A stretch of 64,000 bases of DNA from positions 1,240,001 through 1,304,000 of the forward strand of contig NZ_JAWLJU010000002.1 in the NCBI RefSeq assembly GCF_037120705.1. The letters are read 5' to 3'. The notes beneath the pieces were generated by a model, which saw only the letters and a list, made by a program, of their open reading frames with translations, was not told where the DNA came from and ran no database searches. Below, piece by piece: positions 1 to 8,775 of this stretch (positions are counted from its first letter, which is position 1; every line of letters starts with the position of its first letter). The stretch is from Pseudoalteromonas sp. UG3-2 (lineage in GTDB: Bacteria > Pseudomonadota > Gammaproteobacteria > Enterobacterales > Alteromonadaceae). The translations under genes were made by a program, and so were the position numbers.

Positions 1-723
1 ACTCTTGGTGGCACGCGTTTGCTCAGTTAATAATGTATTGACGTCCTTTTCGTTAAAGCGGCCGAAGCTGTCGCTGGTTAAGCTGGAAAAATCATAATTC
101 TCTACGGCCGGATCGAGTTTATTTGGTGGCGTTAGATAGTTATGTTTAATCATATAACGCAGTGGTAATTCGTAAATGCACTTGGCAAAAGGAGCTGATT
201 TATCGCCTCTAATAAAACCATGATAATGCTGGTGGTAAATCCAGCCCATCCCTAAACGATATGGGGTAGCCGTGAGCCCTAATACTTTTAACTCCGCATT
301 ATATTGCTTAAGTTGCTGCAAAATTTGTTGGTATTGACTGGTTTCATCACCACTGACACGGTGGCACTCATCAATAATAACCAGGGAGTAGAACTCATTT
401 AATTCGTGCAGATTTCTTGATAGCGATTGCACACTGGCAAACGTTACTTGGTGCTGTAAGCTTTTTTGTTTTAAACCGGCTGAGAAAATACTAGCCTGTA
501 ATCCATAACTGCTGTATTTCTCGGCATTTTGCTCTACTAATTCTTTTACGTGAGTCAGCACTAATATTTTATGTTTTGCCAAGCGTGCCAGCTCCGCAAT
601 CACTAAGCTTTTTCCCGCTCCTGTAGGCAGCACAATAACAGCAGGAAGGCTGGATTGGCGAAAATGAGAAATGGTATTTTTTACAGCATCTTGCTGATAA
701 GGTCTTAGGGTGTAAATAAGCAC
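1..723 (-). CDS. radD: RadD (YejH)-family DNA helicase, N-terminal part
   Basis: Superfamily 2 helicase-like ATPase of the RadD family, which in E. coli takes part in DNA repair and processing of recombination intermediates. Only the first 241 codons are present; the gene runs off the left edge. The frame begins [11 protein letters not shown], has a Walker A box PTGAGKS at residues 33-39, a motif II DECH near residue 117 and a motif III-like GLTATP near residue 149, followed by [17 protein letters not shown], all in the order and wording I know from E. coli YejH. A GTG start at 723 is chosen because it reproduces the family N-terminus and no in-frame ATG lies upstream. It lies just downstream of the H-NS-like gene and its terminator, so transcription probably depends on a nearby promoter or on read-through. 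Confidence 0.88.
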   Translation of the reverse strand, partial: MLIYTLRPYQQDAVKNTISHFRQSSLPAVIVLPTGAGKSLVIAELARLAKHKILVLTHVKELVEQNAEKYSSYGLQASIFSAGLKQKSLQHQVTFASVQSLSRNLHELNEFYSLVIIDECHRVSGDETSQYQQILQQLKQYNAELKVLGLTATPYRLGMGWIYHQHYHGFIRGDKSAPFAKCIYELPLRYMIKHNYLTPPNKLDPAVENYDFSSLTSDSFGRFNEKDVNTLLTEQTRATKS

Positions 724-760
724 CTCAGTGTATGCGGTGAGTATAAAGTGGTCTGCAATA

Positions 761-787
761 AAATGAGCCTGGTGAACAGGCTCATTT
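761..787 (-). terminator. Rho-independent terminator of the H-NS-like gene
   Basis: Perfect 11-bp stem AAATGAGCCTG (761-771) and CAGGCTCATTT (777-787) around a 5-nt loop. On the minus strand it is followed by a T-rich stretch. It lies about 100 nt beyond the stop of the H-NS-like gene and about 40 nt before the radD start. Confidence 0.7.
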
Positions 788-887
788 AGCGATATTAGAA
801 CAGCGAAAACCTTGAGGTATTCAAGAATGTAATAATATTAATACACTCTATTAATTTAAGCCTCTTCGCCCTTAATGGACAGTACGT

Positions 888-1193
888 TTAGATAAGGTAG
901 TCTTCTAAGTTAACACCTTGAAACGCTTTTGGGGTTTTACCACGGCCAGTCCATTCAACTACTTTGCCATCTTTTTCAATACGATACTTAGGCTGTACCT
1001 TAGTACGGCGATCTGCGGCAGTTGAGCCAACTAAATCTTCAACTGTCAGTCCTTTTTCTTTTAGCATTGCAAGCACTTCTTGTTTTGCTTGTTGCTGTTC
1101 CTTTTGCTCTTCAAGTGCTTTTTCGATTAATTCTGCGGCCTTTTCTAAATCGTTGTAGCTGGCATTTTTGATAAAAGACTTTATTTCGCGCAT
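888..1193 (-). CDS. short H-NS family nucleoid-associated protein
   Basis: Short H-NS family DNA-binding protein of 101 residues; E. coli H-NS has 137. The N-terminal half is helical and charged (EKAAELIEKALEEQKEQQQAKQEV) and should form the oligomerising coiled coil. The C-terminal half carries the signature of the H-NS DNA-binding domain, KYRIEKDGKVVEWTGRGKTPKAF, with the WTGRGKTP loop that enters the AT-rich minor groove. The ATG at 1193 is preferred over the GTG two codons upstream because GAGAG lies 7 nt before the ATG and almost touches the GTG. Likely a global repressor of AT-rich DNA; the targets are not visible here. Confident in the family, not in a specific orthologue. Confidence 0.88.
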   Translation of the reverse strand: MREIKSFIKNASYNDLEKAAELIEKALEEQKEQQQAKQEVLAMLKEKGLTVEDLVGSTAADRRTKVQPKYRIEKDGKVVEWTGRGKTPKAFQGVNLEDYLI

Positions 1194-1293
1194 TGACACA
1201 CTCTCATTTTGCTTAGGTTTAATAATATATAGAATATTATATTAAAATGATAAAAAAACAAATTAAATAAGATTAAATGCATTTTAGAATAAA

Positions 1294-1315
1294 AAAGGTG
1301 CTCAGTAGCACCTTT
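1294..1315 (-). terminator. Rho-independent terminator of pyrC
   Basis: Perfect 9-bp stem AAAGGTGCT / AGCACCTTT with a 4-nt loop. On the minus strand it runs into a T6 tract, about 34 nt past the pyrC stop. Confidence 0.8.
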
Positions 1316-1348
1316 ATTATAAGCGAAAAAAACTAAATACGTTAGTCG

Positions 1349-2386
1349 TTACTTCACTTGCCAATCTATGGTGTCGCCCGCTTTAATTGGCACCACTTGA
1401 CCTGAACCCAGTTGGTAGGATTCAGGAACTTGCCAAGGCGATTTAGTAAGAGTGACGGTATCAGTGTTTCTTGGCAGACCATAAAAATCCGCACCATGGT
1501 GGCTGGCAAACCCTTCTAGCTTATCCAACGCGCCCGCTTCTTCAAATGCTTCAGCATATAATTCCAGCGCAGCATGGGCGGTGTACGCGCCGGCGCAGCC
1601 ACAGGCAGCTTCTTTTTTATCTTTGCTGTGAGGCGCAGAGTCGGTTCCTAAAAAGAACTTTTTACTGCCGCTGGTTGCCGCTTCAATTAATGCTTGTTGG
1701 TGGCTATTACGCTTAAGAATTGGCAAGCAATAGTAATGCGGGCGAATACCTCCTGCGAGCATATGATTACGGTTGTACAATAAATGGTGTGCGGTAATGG
1801 TTGCAGCAACATTATCGGGTGCGTTATTAACAAACTCTACAGCGTCTTTGGTGGTGATATGCTCCAGCACTATTTTTAGCGTTGGGAAGTTTTCAACCAC
1901 TTTGGATAGCTTGGTTTCAAGGAATACTTTTTCGCGGTCAAAAATATCGATGGCGGTGTCCGTTACTTCACCATGCACTAGCAATAACATCCCCACCTCT
2001 TGCATTGCTGCTAAAGCTGGAAATACTTTCTCAATGTCCGTCACACCCGAGTCTGAGTTAGTGGTAGCACCTGCTGGGTAAAGTTTTGCCGCCACAATAT
2101 GGCCAGACTCTTTGGCTTTTTTGATTTCTTCAGGGGTGGTGTTATCAGTTAGGTAAAGCACCATCAAAGGAGTAAAATTACCCTGTGGCTGCGCCGCCAT
2201 AATGCGCTCGCGATACGCTAAAGCCAACTCAGTTGTCGTTGCTGGCGGTACCAGATTTGGCATAATAATAGCGCGCCCCATATAGCGGCTAATATCTCTG
2301 ACCGTATCTGTTAACACTTCACCATCGCGTAAATGTACATGCCAATCATCCGGTCTCGTAATCGTTAGAGTTTGTGTGCTTGTCAT
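1349..2386 (-). CDS. pyrC: dihydroorotase PyrC
   Basis: Dihydroorotase, the cytoplasmic zinc enzyme that interconverts N-carbamoyl-L-aspartate and dihydroorotate in pyrimidine synthesis. The 345-residue product matches the length of the class II dimeric enzyme (E. coli 348). Visible signatures are the metal ligands HVHLRDG near the N-terminus, MPNLVPP, the lysine that becomes carboxylated in [13 protein letters not shown], the histidine ligands in LLVHGEVT and LEHITTKDA, and the catalytic aspartate in FLGTDSAPH. The ATG at 2386 ([16 protein letters not shown]) is chosen over the ATG 11 codons upstream because it matches the family N-terminus and has GGAAGAGAG before it. It stands alone with its own terminator. 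Confidence 0.95.
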   Translation of the reverse strand: MTSTQTLTITRPDDWHVHLRDGEVLTDTVRDISRYMGRAIIMPNLVPPATTTELALAYRERIMAAQPQGNFTPLMVLYLTDNTTPEEIKKAKESGHIVAAKLYPAGATTNSDSGVTDIEKVFPALAAMQEVGMLLLVHGEVTDTAIDIFDREKVFLETKLSKVVENFPTLKIVLEHITTKDAVEFVNNAPDNVAATITAHHLLYNRNHMLAGGIRPHYYCLPILKRNSHQQALIEAATSGSKKFFLGTDSAPHSKDKKEAACGCAGAYTAHAALELYAEAFEEAGALDKLEGFASHHGADFYGLPRNTDTVTLTKSPWQVPESYQLGSGQVVPIKAGDTIDWQVK

Positions 2387-2572
2387 TGCTCTCTTCCACT
2401 GCTGAATTTGCTCGATCATAGGCTGACGTTTACCCTTAGTAAAGTACTAAGGTGCATTAATACTTTGTGCTTCGGCATAATCTTGAAAAAGGGAATAAAT
2501 AATAGCGTTACAATATTGGTAAAAAATCGCAAATTAAGTTAAATTATTAGCATAAATTATTGAGAAATATGT

Positions 2573-4939
2573 ATGCTATCTGAAAATCAAAAACTAGAAT
2601 CAAAAACTGAGCAGCTTAGCATCATAAACCAGTTTACCTCGTCACTGCTGCATCTCACGAGGATGGATGAGTTGCTAGAATACGTCACCACGCAAGTAGT
2701 GAATAAGTTAGGCTTCGTTGATTGTGTTATTTACTTAGCCGATCCGTTTCACGAATACCTTGAGGTTGCTGCCAGCATGGGGGTAAGCCATGCCGATATT
2801 GAATACCACGTAGCACAAACAAAAATTAAAATTGGCTCAGGTATCACCGGACAAGTTGCTCAAACTCGCAAGCCTTTCATTTCTGGTGATGTGGCTTCTC
2901 ACCCTATGTACATAGCCGATCTTAGACCGGCTATGTCTGAGTTGTGCGTGCCGTTAATATATGAAGATAGCCTAATTGGTGTGATTGACTGCGAGCACCC
3001 TGAGGCCGATTATTTTAACGCCGGGCACATGCAGATCCTTTCTACTGTGGCTCACCTACTCAGTGCCAAAATACATCAGATACGTACCTTAGAAAATCTA
3101 CAACAAACGGTCTCACAGCTACATCATGCCCAAGATTTAGAAAAGTCATTGTTAAAAATTGCCAATATCACTTACCGCTTTGAAAATTTAGACGCGTTTT
3201 ATGATGACTTATACAAAATAATCACCACTCAACTGAGCGCAGAAAACTTTTTTATTGGTTTATATGACACCAAAGAAGACGTCTTAGAAATCGATTACTT
3301 AGTTGAAGGAGGTGAGAAGTGTGACGCCCACCACAAGGTATCGAAAGATCAAATTAAGCACACCGCTTCCTATTACATTTTAAAGCATCAACAACCCTTG
3401 TTGTGTGATAACGAGCAGTTTAAAGCCCATGTTCAACGTGGCGACTTTAAGATGGTTGGCCGTTCACCCCGCTCATGGCTTGGCGTGCCATTTATAGTAA
3501 ACAACCAATATCATGGGGTGTTAGTATTACAAAGCTATAATCATGACCAAGCCTTTGTCAGCCATGACTTGTCAATATTAACCTATATCAGCCGTCAAGT
3601 GAGTATGGCTATTGATCGCCAGCTCTCACGACAGGCACTTGAACACCGAGCTCTTCATGATGATCTCACTGGCTTGGCCAACCGATATTTATTACTCGAG
3701 CGTGTGAACCATGCCATTTTGCGCCTGTCACGCGGTGAGCAAGGCGCCATGCATTGCTTAATCTATTTAGATTTAGACCGCTTTAAAAGCATTAATGACT
3801 CTCTGGGTCATGATGTTGGCGATCACTTTTTAATTGCTATCGTGAACATTATTGATGGCTGTATTCGTAAAACCGACACCTTTGCTCGCTTAGGTGGGGA
3901 TGAGTTTGCCATTTTTATGGAGCACGTCAGCGATAAGCAGCAAGTATCGACCCTATTGGCTCGAATAACGCGTGCCATTGCCAAACCCATTCATGTCGAT
4001 GGTCATGTTTTGCAAGCCTCAGGCAGCATTGGTGTGGCATTTACCGACGATGCCACGGACAGCGCCATTAATTTATTGCAGCAAGCAGACGCTGCAATGT
4101 ATGAGGCGAAGTCTTCTGGCCGCGGGCAAATTTGCTTTTTTAATAACGCCATGCGCAAGCGTTTAAAGCAGCGTGCCGACATTGAAAATGACTTACAACA
4201 TGGTATCAAAAACAATGAGTTTTCGCTCTATTTTCAGCCTATTTTTTCTTTACAAACTGGCGCCATTGTAAGCTTTGAAGCCTTGGTTCGTTGGCTACAC
4301 CCTAAAAATGGCATGGTATCGCCAGACAGCTTTATTGCCATCGCCGAACAAACCGGCCAGATCATAGATTTAGATCTGCATTTATTAAAGCTTGCTGCCC
4401 AACAATTACAGCAATGGCGCAAGCAAAATTATCCAGCCACGCGGATCACCGTCAATGTCTCTTCGCGACACTTTGCCAGCTTGGACTTTGTCGATACCAT
4501 TGAACAGCTTTATCACGACTATCAGCTTTCACCCGGGGCGCTGTGCTTAGAGATCACAGAGTCTGGACTTATTGCTAATCTGGCGTTGGCTACCAGCATT
4601 ATTCAAAAAATTGAATCTCTTGGGGTGAAGTTGTATCTCGATGATTTTGGTACCGGCTATTCTGCTTTAGGCTATCTACACCAACTACCCATTCATGTAC
4701 TTAAAATCGATAAAAGCTTTGTGGATCAGCTCACCGAAAAAGAAAACCCCCTGGTTGATGCCATTTTAAAACTGGCCCAATCACTCAACCTCACAGTAGT
4801 TGCCGAGGGCATTGAACTGCAACAACAGTGGCAGTTATTAAAACAAAAGGGTTGTCAGTTTGGTCAAGGTTTTGTGGTTTCAAAGCCCCTTCCAGCCGAT
4901 CAGGCCATGGCGTTTCTACTCAGTCGAAATACGCCCTAA
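2573..4939 (+). CDS. GAF-GAF-GGDEF-EAL cyclic-di-GMP signalling protein
   Basis: Cytoplasmic 788-residue protein for cyclic-di-GMP turnover. Two GAF-like sensory domains occupy roughly residues 15-170 and 190-350. The GGDEF domain has an intact GGDEF motif at residues 441-445 and an RKTD inhibitory site 5 residues before it, so both synthesis and product feedback are possible. The EAL domain (motif near residue 568) keeps the acidic and amide residues needed for phosphodiesterase activity: EALVRW, NVSSRHF, LEITES, DDFGTGYS, LKIDKSF and VAEGIE. Both activities may be real; which one dominates cannot be read from sequence. There is no membrane segment or signal peptide. The start has only a weak ribosome site. 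The GAF ligand is unknown. Confidence 0.93.
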   Translation: MLSENQKLESKTEQLSIINQFTSSLLHLTRMDELLEYVTTQVVNKLGFVDCVIYLADPFHEYLEVAASMGVSHADIEYHVAQTKIKIGSGITGQVAQTRKPFISGDVASHPMYIADLRPAMSELCVPLIYEDSLIGVIDCEHPEADYFNAGHMQILSTVAHLLSAKIHQIRTLENLQQTVSQLHHAQDLEKSLLKIANITYRFENLDAFYDDLYKIITTQLSAENFFIGLYDTKEDVLEIDYLVEGGEKCDAHHKVSKDQIKHTASYYILKHQQPLLCDNEQFKAHVQRGDFKMVGRSPRSWLGVPFIVNNQYHGVLVLQSYNHDQAFVSHDLSILTYISRQVSMAIDRQLSRQALEHRALHDDLTGLANRYLLLERVNHAILRLSRGEQGAMHCLIYLDLDRFKSINDSLGHDVGDHFLIAIVNIIDGCIRKTDTFARLGGDEFAIFMEHVSDKQQVSTLLARITRAIAKPIHVDGHVLQASGSIGVAFTDDATDSAINLLQQADAAMYEAKSSGRGQICFFNNAMRKRLKQRADIENDLQHGIKNNEFSLYFQPIFSLQTGAIVSFEALVRWLHPKNGMVSPDSFIAIAEQTGQIIDLDLHLLKLAAQQLQQWRKQNYPATRITVNVSSRHFASLDFVDTIEQLYHDYQLSPGALCLEITESGLIANLALATSIIQKIESLGVKLYLDDFGTGYSALGYLHQLPIHVLKIDKSFVDQLTEKENPLVDAILKLAQSLNLTVVAEGIELQQQWQLLKQKGCQFGQGFVVSKPLPADQAMAFLLSRNTP

Positions 4940-5274
4940 AACACACTCTATACTGCAACACTCTGCTGCAATGGTAAGCGCTTTTTGCGCTTTCACTGCA
5001 GCAAACTCCACTACATTGGGCATTTGACAGCTCTCATTAAAGGCGCTTGTTTATCGCCTCAAGTCTACATGAATAAAATTAAATTAAGATTTTTTCATAA
5101 AGTTTTAAAAAACACGTGACAACGCTGTCATTTTTAATATTATAGAACAAGTAGTGATTTTTTGTACAACTCAACATAGATATTTAGACGTCTAGACATT
5201 GATAATAAGAACATTGCATCGTACTATTAAGCAAAAGTGAGGTTTGCTCACATAAAAGATGAGAATTGCTGACA
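4940..5274. other. 335-bp intergenic region with a long hairpin and the metR control region
   Basis: No gene seen. It holds a two-part hairpin at 4964-5003 (outer TGCTGCA/TGCAGCA, inner AAGCGC/GCGCTT, 5-T loop, an internal bulge, no T tract), the MetJ-type operator at 5178-5201, and a small dyad GTGAG-N5-CTCAC shortly before metR. Confidence 0.6.
5178..5201 (+). promoter_or_regulatory. MetJ-type operator (three tandem met boxes) upstream of metR
   Basis: Three adjacent 8-mers: AGATATTT, AGACGTCT, AGACATTG. The middle one is identical to the known MetJ consensus AGACGTCT, and the outer ones keep the leading AGA or AGAC. Tandem 8-bp boxes are how MetJ with S-adenosylmethionine binds, and metR is a known MetJ target in enterics. 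The site lies about 75-95 bp before the metR start. Confidence 0.75.
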
Positions 5275-6162
5275 ATGATTGATATAAAGCACCTTAAAAC
5301 GATTTCCACCTTGAAAGAAACTGGTTCACTGGTAAATACAGCCAGAGAGCTTTTTCTAACCCAATCCGCTTTATCCCATCAAATCAAAGATCTCGAGAGC
5401 AAGTTAGATTGCCAGCTGTTCGAACGCAAAACGCAACCGGTACGTTTTACCCCTCAAGGAATGCTATTACTTGAATTAGCGAACGACGTTTTGCCAAAAG
5501 TTGAAGCGACTAAATGCCGCTTAAAAGAAAGTCTTAATCAGCCCATATCGCAACTGCGGTTAAGTGTGGAGTGCCATGCATGCTTTCACTGGTTATTACC
5601 CACCATTAAAGAGTTCAATACCTTTTGGCCCGATATTAAAGTCGATTACGAACGTGGCTTTAGTTATGACGCGATCCCGGATCTTATTGCTGATGAACTA
5701 GACTTAGTCCTAACATCTGATATCCGCGAACCGGAACAACTAGAATATGCCCACCTGTTCGACTTTAAACTGAAGCTGATTGTTGCACCCGATCATGAAT
5801 TGGCCAAGAAGGCGTATGTCACGGCTCTGGATCTAAAAGATGAAACCATTATTTCCTACCCCATTCCCCGTGAACGGCAAGATATCTTTAAGCACTTTAT
5901 CCAAAATGCGCGTTTTGATGGCACATTAAAAAATGTCGATCAAGGTTTGTTGATATTCCAACTAGTTAGTGCCGGTATGGGCGTCGCCGCTCTACCAGAT
6001 TGGTTGGTCACTCCTTACGAAAGCCAAGGTCTAATTAAGTCCATTCCATTAGGTGCACTGGGCTTGAGTCGCCCCATGTACCTAGCGATGAAAAAGAATA
6101 TGAAAGATAACCCGGTGTATCGCCACTTTTTAAACACCTGTCGCAAAACCACTGCAAGATAA
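5275..6162 (+). CDS. metR: methionine regulator MetR (LysR family)
   Basis: LysR-type transcription factor, 295 residues, with an N-terminal winged helix-turn-helix (ARELFLTQSALSHQIKDLESKL, about residues 20-42) and a C-terminal effector domain. The wording closely follows E. coli MetR: MIDIKHLKTI, FERKTQPVRFTPQG, ECHACFHWLLP, DLVLTSDI, VAPDHELA, LVSAGMGVAALPDW. MetR activates metE and related genes with homocysteine as co-effector. The ATG at 5275 is chosen over a TTG three codons earlier because it reproduces the family start. The MetJ-type operator upstream fits the expected repression by MetJ. No metE lies beside it in this window. Confidence 0.92.
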   Translation: MIDIKHLKTISTLKETGSLVNTARELFLTQSALSHQIKDLESKLDCQLFERKTQPVRFTPQGMLLLELANDVLPKVEATKCRLKESLNQPISQLRLSVECHACFHWLLPTIKEFNTFWPDIKVDYERGFSYDAIPDLIADELDLVLTSDIREPEQLEYAHLFDFKLKLIVAPDHELAKKAYVTALDLKDETIISYPIPRERQDIFKHFIQNARFDGTLKNVDQGLLIFQLVSAGMGVAALPDWLVTPYESQGLIKSIPLGALGLSRPMYLAMKKNMKDNPVYRHFLNTCRKTTAR

Positions 6163-6278
6163 CTGCAACTCGCTTTTATACTGCCTGTTGGTGTCGATGA
6201 CGGCAGGGTTATACCCCACCAGGCTAGCTCGTGTTAGGATTGCAATATTCTCCGACGTCATTGCAACAAGGAACACAG

Positions 6279-7043
6279 ATGTTTGAAGTGAAAAAGGTTT
6301 TTGGGCAGCTGTTAATGCCGCTGCCACTTTCTCTGCTGGTGTTAATGCTATTGTTATTATGGCTATCAAAGCAGCGTAAACTGCATTACTTCCTATGCTG
6401 GTTGTCAGTACTGGGACTTTGGTTTCTCGCCACTCCGTTTATGGCACAAAAGCTCACTGACTCTCATTACCAAGGGATCACCGCTTTTGCACCAGAAAAA
6501 CATAAGAACCTTGATATGATAGTGGTATTAGGCTGCAACCTCCACCCTGACAGTCGCCTGCCTAGCAATGCGCAATTAGGTGGCTGTGGTCTTGCTAGGC
6601 TGGTAGAAGGAGTACGTTTAGCCAAACTCTACCCGCAAGCCCAATTATTTGTCTCTGGCGCGGGCTATGGCAACACCACCAGCAGCAGTCTTATGGCAGC
6701 AACGGCGCAAAGTTTAGGAGTTGCCAAAGCTAGGATCCACCATAACCCCAAAGCGAAAGATACGGCAGAAGAGGCACGACTACTGGCACCCAGACTGGTG
6801 GATTACGATGTCGCATTAGTAACCTCAGCAAGCCATATGCATCGTGCGAAAAATTTATTCAATGCCCAAGGTGTTGAGGTCATCTCTGCAGCCACCGCTT
6901 TTTATAATTTTTCTCAACTACCATTAAGCAGACAGTTTATTGCTAACCATGAAGCACTGCTAATCGTGACACGTATATGGCATGAAAAAGTGGGAATGAT
7001 GTGGTTATCCCTCAGGCGCTGGATAGATCCTGAAGCCCTTTAA
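6279..7043 (+). CDS. elyC: ElyC/SanA/YdcF (DUF218) family membrane protein
   Basis: Inner-membrane DUF218 protein of 254 residues. Two N-terminal hydrophobic helices (about 8-28 and 35-58) precede a soluble domain with the family signatures DMIVVLGCNLHPD, GLARLVEGVRLAKLYP, LFVSGAG, KDTAEEA and LVTSASHMHRA. The N-terminus FEVKKVFGQLLMPLPLSLL resembles E. coli ElyC, which protects envelope biogenesis and the undecaprenyl-phosphate pool at low temperature. The ATG at 6279 is used because AAGGA lies 6 nt before it; the longer frame starting at 6231 lacks such a site. Orthology to ElyC rather than another DUF218 member is likely but not certain. Confidence 0.82.
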   Translation: MFEVKKVFGQLLMPLPLSLLVLMLLLLWLSKQRKLHYFLCWLSVLGLWFLATPFMAQKLTDSHYQGITAFAPEKHKNLDMIVVLGCNLHPDSRLPSNAQLGGCGLARLVEGVRLAKLYPQAQLFVSGAGYGNTTSSSLMAATAQSLGVAKARIHHNPKAKDTAEEARLLAPRLVDYDVALVTSASHMHRAKNLFNAQGVEVISAATAFYNFSQLPLSRQFIANHEALLIVTRIWHEKVGMMWLSLRRWIDPEAL

Positions 7044-7107
7044 ATGCCGAAAAAGGCAACGAAATGAGGCGCAATTATGATATTTTGGCGCTTAAAAGCG
7101 TAAAAAA

Positions 7108-7136
7108 TTGAAAATTTACGCAAATATGGGTATAAA
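7108..7136 (+). promoter_or_regulatory. strong sigma-70 promoter before the gene at 7189
   Basis: TTGAAA (7108-7113), a 17-nt spacer, and TATAAA (7131-7136): near-consensus boxes at ideal spacing. A dyad GCGTAAA / TTTACGC (7098-7104 and 7115-7121) overlaps the -35 box and could be an operator. The expected start of transcription is near 7143, giving a leader of about 45 nt. Confidence 0.65.
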
Positions 7137-7188
7137 TAGAGTTTAATCTTAACCCGCGTATCCGCGTACAACACGACTAGGATCTACG

Positions 7189-7560
7189 ATGAGTAAACTA
7201 GATAAAACTGAAGTACTAAGCGCTTTTAAAGCTGCGTACGAAGCTGCACATGGTAAAAAGCCTGAGATCACTGTTAAACCAGGTTGGTACAGCATCGATG
7301 GTGGAAAAAACATGCGCCTAGCTGACGTAGCTGCATTAACCGAAGAGCTCACTTCAGGGTCAGCTGTCGCAAGTGAAAAACCGCAGGCGCCTGCTAAAAA
7401 AGCAAACAAGACTAAAAAGGCACCGCAACCAGCAGCTGAAAAATCAGTCGGCTTTACTGTCGTTACTGAAAACGACAAAGGCTACACTGCAGAAGAACAA
7501 TGGATTGCAGAGTTAGCAGCCAAAGATCACGACTGTCGCTTACCGCGTGGTGTTGTATAA
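7189..7560 (+). CDS. uncharacterised basic protein with a lysine/alanine/proline linker
   Basis: Family not recognised; 123 residues. An N-terminal block (residues 1-55: SKLDKTEVLSAFKAAYEAAHGKKPEI...WYSIDGGKNMRLADVAALTEEL) looks like a small folded domain. A low-complexity linker rich in K, A and P follows (about 63-88), then a C-terminal segment ending EEQWIAELAAKDHDCRLPRGVV. No signal peptide or membrane helix, so cytoplasmic. The linker resembles that of small nucleic-acid-binding proteins, but there is no direct evidence of function. It has its own near-consensus promoter and strong terminator, so it is probably well expressed as a single gene. Confidence 0.8.
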   Translation: MSKLDKTEVLSAFKAAYEAAHGKKPEITVKPGWYSIDGGKNMRLADVAALTEELTSGSAVASEKPQAPAKKANKTKKAPQPAAEKSVGFTVVTENDKGYTAEEQWIAELAAKDHDCRLPRGVV

Positions 7561-7590
7561 ACCAACACTGTAAACAGCCGTATTCATAGA

Positions 7591-7616
7591 AAAACCTCGC
7601 ATCGCGAGGTTTTTTT
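7591..7616. terminator. bidirectional Rho-independent terminator
   Basis: Perfect stem AAAACCTCGC / GCGAGGTTTT with an ATC loop, a run of seven T on the plus strand and A/T-rich on the other side. It separates the convergent genes ending at 7560 and 7665. Confidence 0.85.
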
Positions 7617-7664
7617 ATGGCTAATTGATATAACACCTAGCGTAAAAATTACACTCTGTGTAAA

Positions 7665-8549
7665 TTATTCCTGAGACAATTGCTGCTCTAATGTCTCTCC
7701 CCCCTTGGCATTAAAGTCTAATGTCGTTATTGGGAACGGGATCAAGATATCATTTTCATTTAAAGTACTGTGGATTGTCGATATCGCCTCGTGGCGCGCC
7801 ACCATAAAGCCAGTCTCTCCGGGGTAGTCTATCCAAAACCACACTAATAGCTTAATTGCACTACTATCAAAAGCACAGGCATAAACATCCGTTTGTTCAG
7901 GGTTGATGACAAAGTCAAGTTTATTAATCGCCTCAACCAAAACTTCTCTCACGTTTTGAGGATCTTCGTCATAACTAACCCCTACAGGAACCTCTATTCT
8001 TCTGATACCTGATTTAGAAAAGTTCTGTAGTTCATGTTTGAACAAAATTTTATTAGGAACAAACGAGAGCTGACCGTAAAAGTTCTCTATTACCGTATTG
8101 CGTAAGTTGATTTTTTTGACGGTCCCAAAACAGTCTTTACTTTTTATGATATCACCCACAATAAAGGGCTTTCGTATGCCCATAACAAAACCAGCAATTA
8201 AGTTCTCCGTCATATCTTGAAATGCAAAACCAAGTGCCAGCCCCACAATCCCAGCGCCTGCTAGTAATGACATCACAGCGCCTTTGAGCTGAACGATATC
8301 AAGTGCAAAGAAAACTCCAATGGTAATAATTACCACTCTGAAGATAGAACTAACTAAGGTAGCAATTTGCTCGACTTTAATAACCTTATCTATCGCTTTA
8401 GAGAAACATCGTGTTGCAATATTTGCCACCAAGGTAAATACCACAAGCACGATTAATGCTAGGGCAATGTTAGGGAGCAACTGAACACCAGACTCGAGCC
8501 AACCGATGAGCTTTTCATTGATCAATGACCAAAATTTCTCAAGATTCAT
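7665..8549 (-). CDS. MscS-family mechanosensitive channel
   Basis: Small-conductance mechanosensitive ion channel, 294 residues, close to E. coli MscS (286). Three N-terminal membrane helices (about 25-47, 60-85 and 92-125). The pore helix shows the glycine/alanine packing pattern AGAGIVGLALGFAFQDMTENLIAGF, followed by IRKPFIVGDII and the cytoplasmic beta domain with FVPNKILF, where family members usually read PN. It should open on osmotic downshift to release solutes from the inner membrane. It is divergent from the first BON gene and shares its upstream region. The N-terminus MNLEKFWSLINEKLIGWL is amphipathic. A set of stress genes surrounds it. Confidence 0.92.
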   Translation of the reverse strand: MNLEKFWSLINEKLIGWLESGVQLLPNIALALIVLVVFTLVANIATRCFSKAIDKVIKVEQIATLVSSIFRVVIITIGVFFALDIVQLKGAVMSLLAGAGIVGLALGFAFQDMTENLIAGFVMGIRKPFIVGDIIKSKDCFGTVKKINLRNTVIENFYGQLSFVPNKILFKHELQNFSKSGIRRIEVPVGVSYDEDPQNVREVLVEAINKLDFVINPEQTDVYACAFDSSAIKLLVWFWIDYPGETGFMVARHEAISTIHSTLNENDILIPFPITTLDFNAKGGETLEQQLSQE

Positions 8550-8628
8550 ATTGTTTCCTCTTTAAAGTTTACTAATTTTTCATGCATCTCTTGTTCCTGA
8601 TTTCATTCATTTTTTGTTCACTAAAAAG

Positions 8629-8639
8629 GTAATTATTAC
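8629..8639. promoter_or_regulatory. palindrome GTAA-N3-TTAC, upstream site 1 of the first BON gene
   Basis: GTAATTATTAC, centred 118 nt before the predicted sigma-54 start of transcription (8752). The same motif lies at the same distance upstream of the second BON gene. Proposed binding site for the enhancer-binding regulator encoded at 19417-20799; the assignment is inference. Confidence 0.55.
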
Positions 8640-8662
8640 AACCCAATTGCCACAGTTACGCA

Positions 8663-8673
8663 GTAATAATTAC
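8663..8673. promoter_or_regulatory. palindrome GTAA-N3-TTAC, upstream site 2 of the first BON gene
   Basis: GTAATAATTAC, centred 84 nt before the predicted start of transcription and 34 bp (about three helical turns) from site 1. It is also the exact inverted complement of site 1 over 11 bp, so the two could form one large cruciform. Confidence 0.55.
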
Positions 8674-8725
8674 TTAACACATCAATAAGAAACCATAAGC
8701 TACTGATATATATAACTTTTAATTC

Positions 8726-8741
8726 TGGCATAAGCTATGCT
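8726..8741 (+). promoter_or_regulatory. sigma-54 type promoter of the first BON gene
   Basis: TGGCATAAGCTATGCT: TGGCA at -24, GC at -12, with exactly 10 nt between GG and GC as sigma-54 RNA polymerase requires. The -12 element reads ATGC instead of TTGC. The predicted start is near 8752, followed by AAGGAG and the gene. Confidence 0.7.
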
Positions 8742-8775
8742 ATCTAAGGTCACTCGACATTAAAGGAGAATGATG

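Noticed and set aside
8637..8652. Sigma-54-like sequence TGGCAATTGGGTTGTA on the minus strand before the MscS gene
   Set aside because: The -12 element has GT instead of GC, and the nearest proposed activator site would be only about 40 nt upstream. Not called as a promoter.
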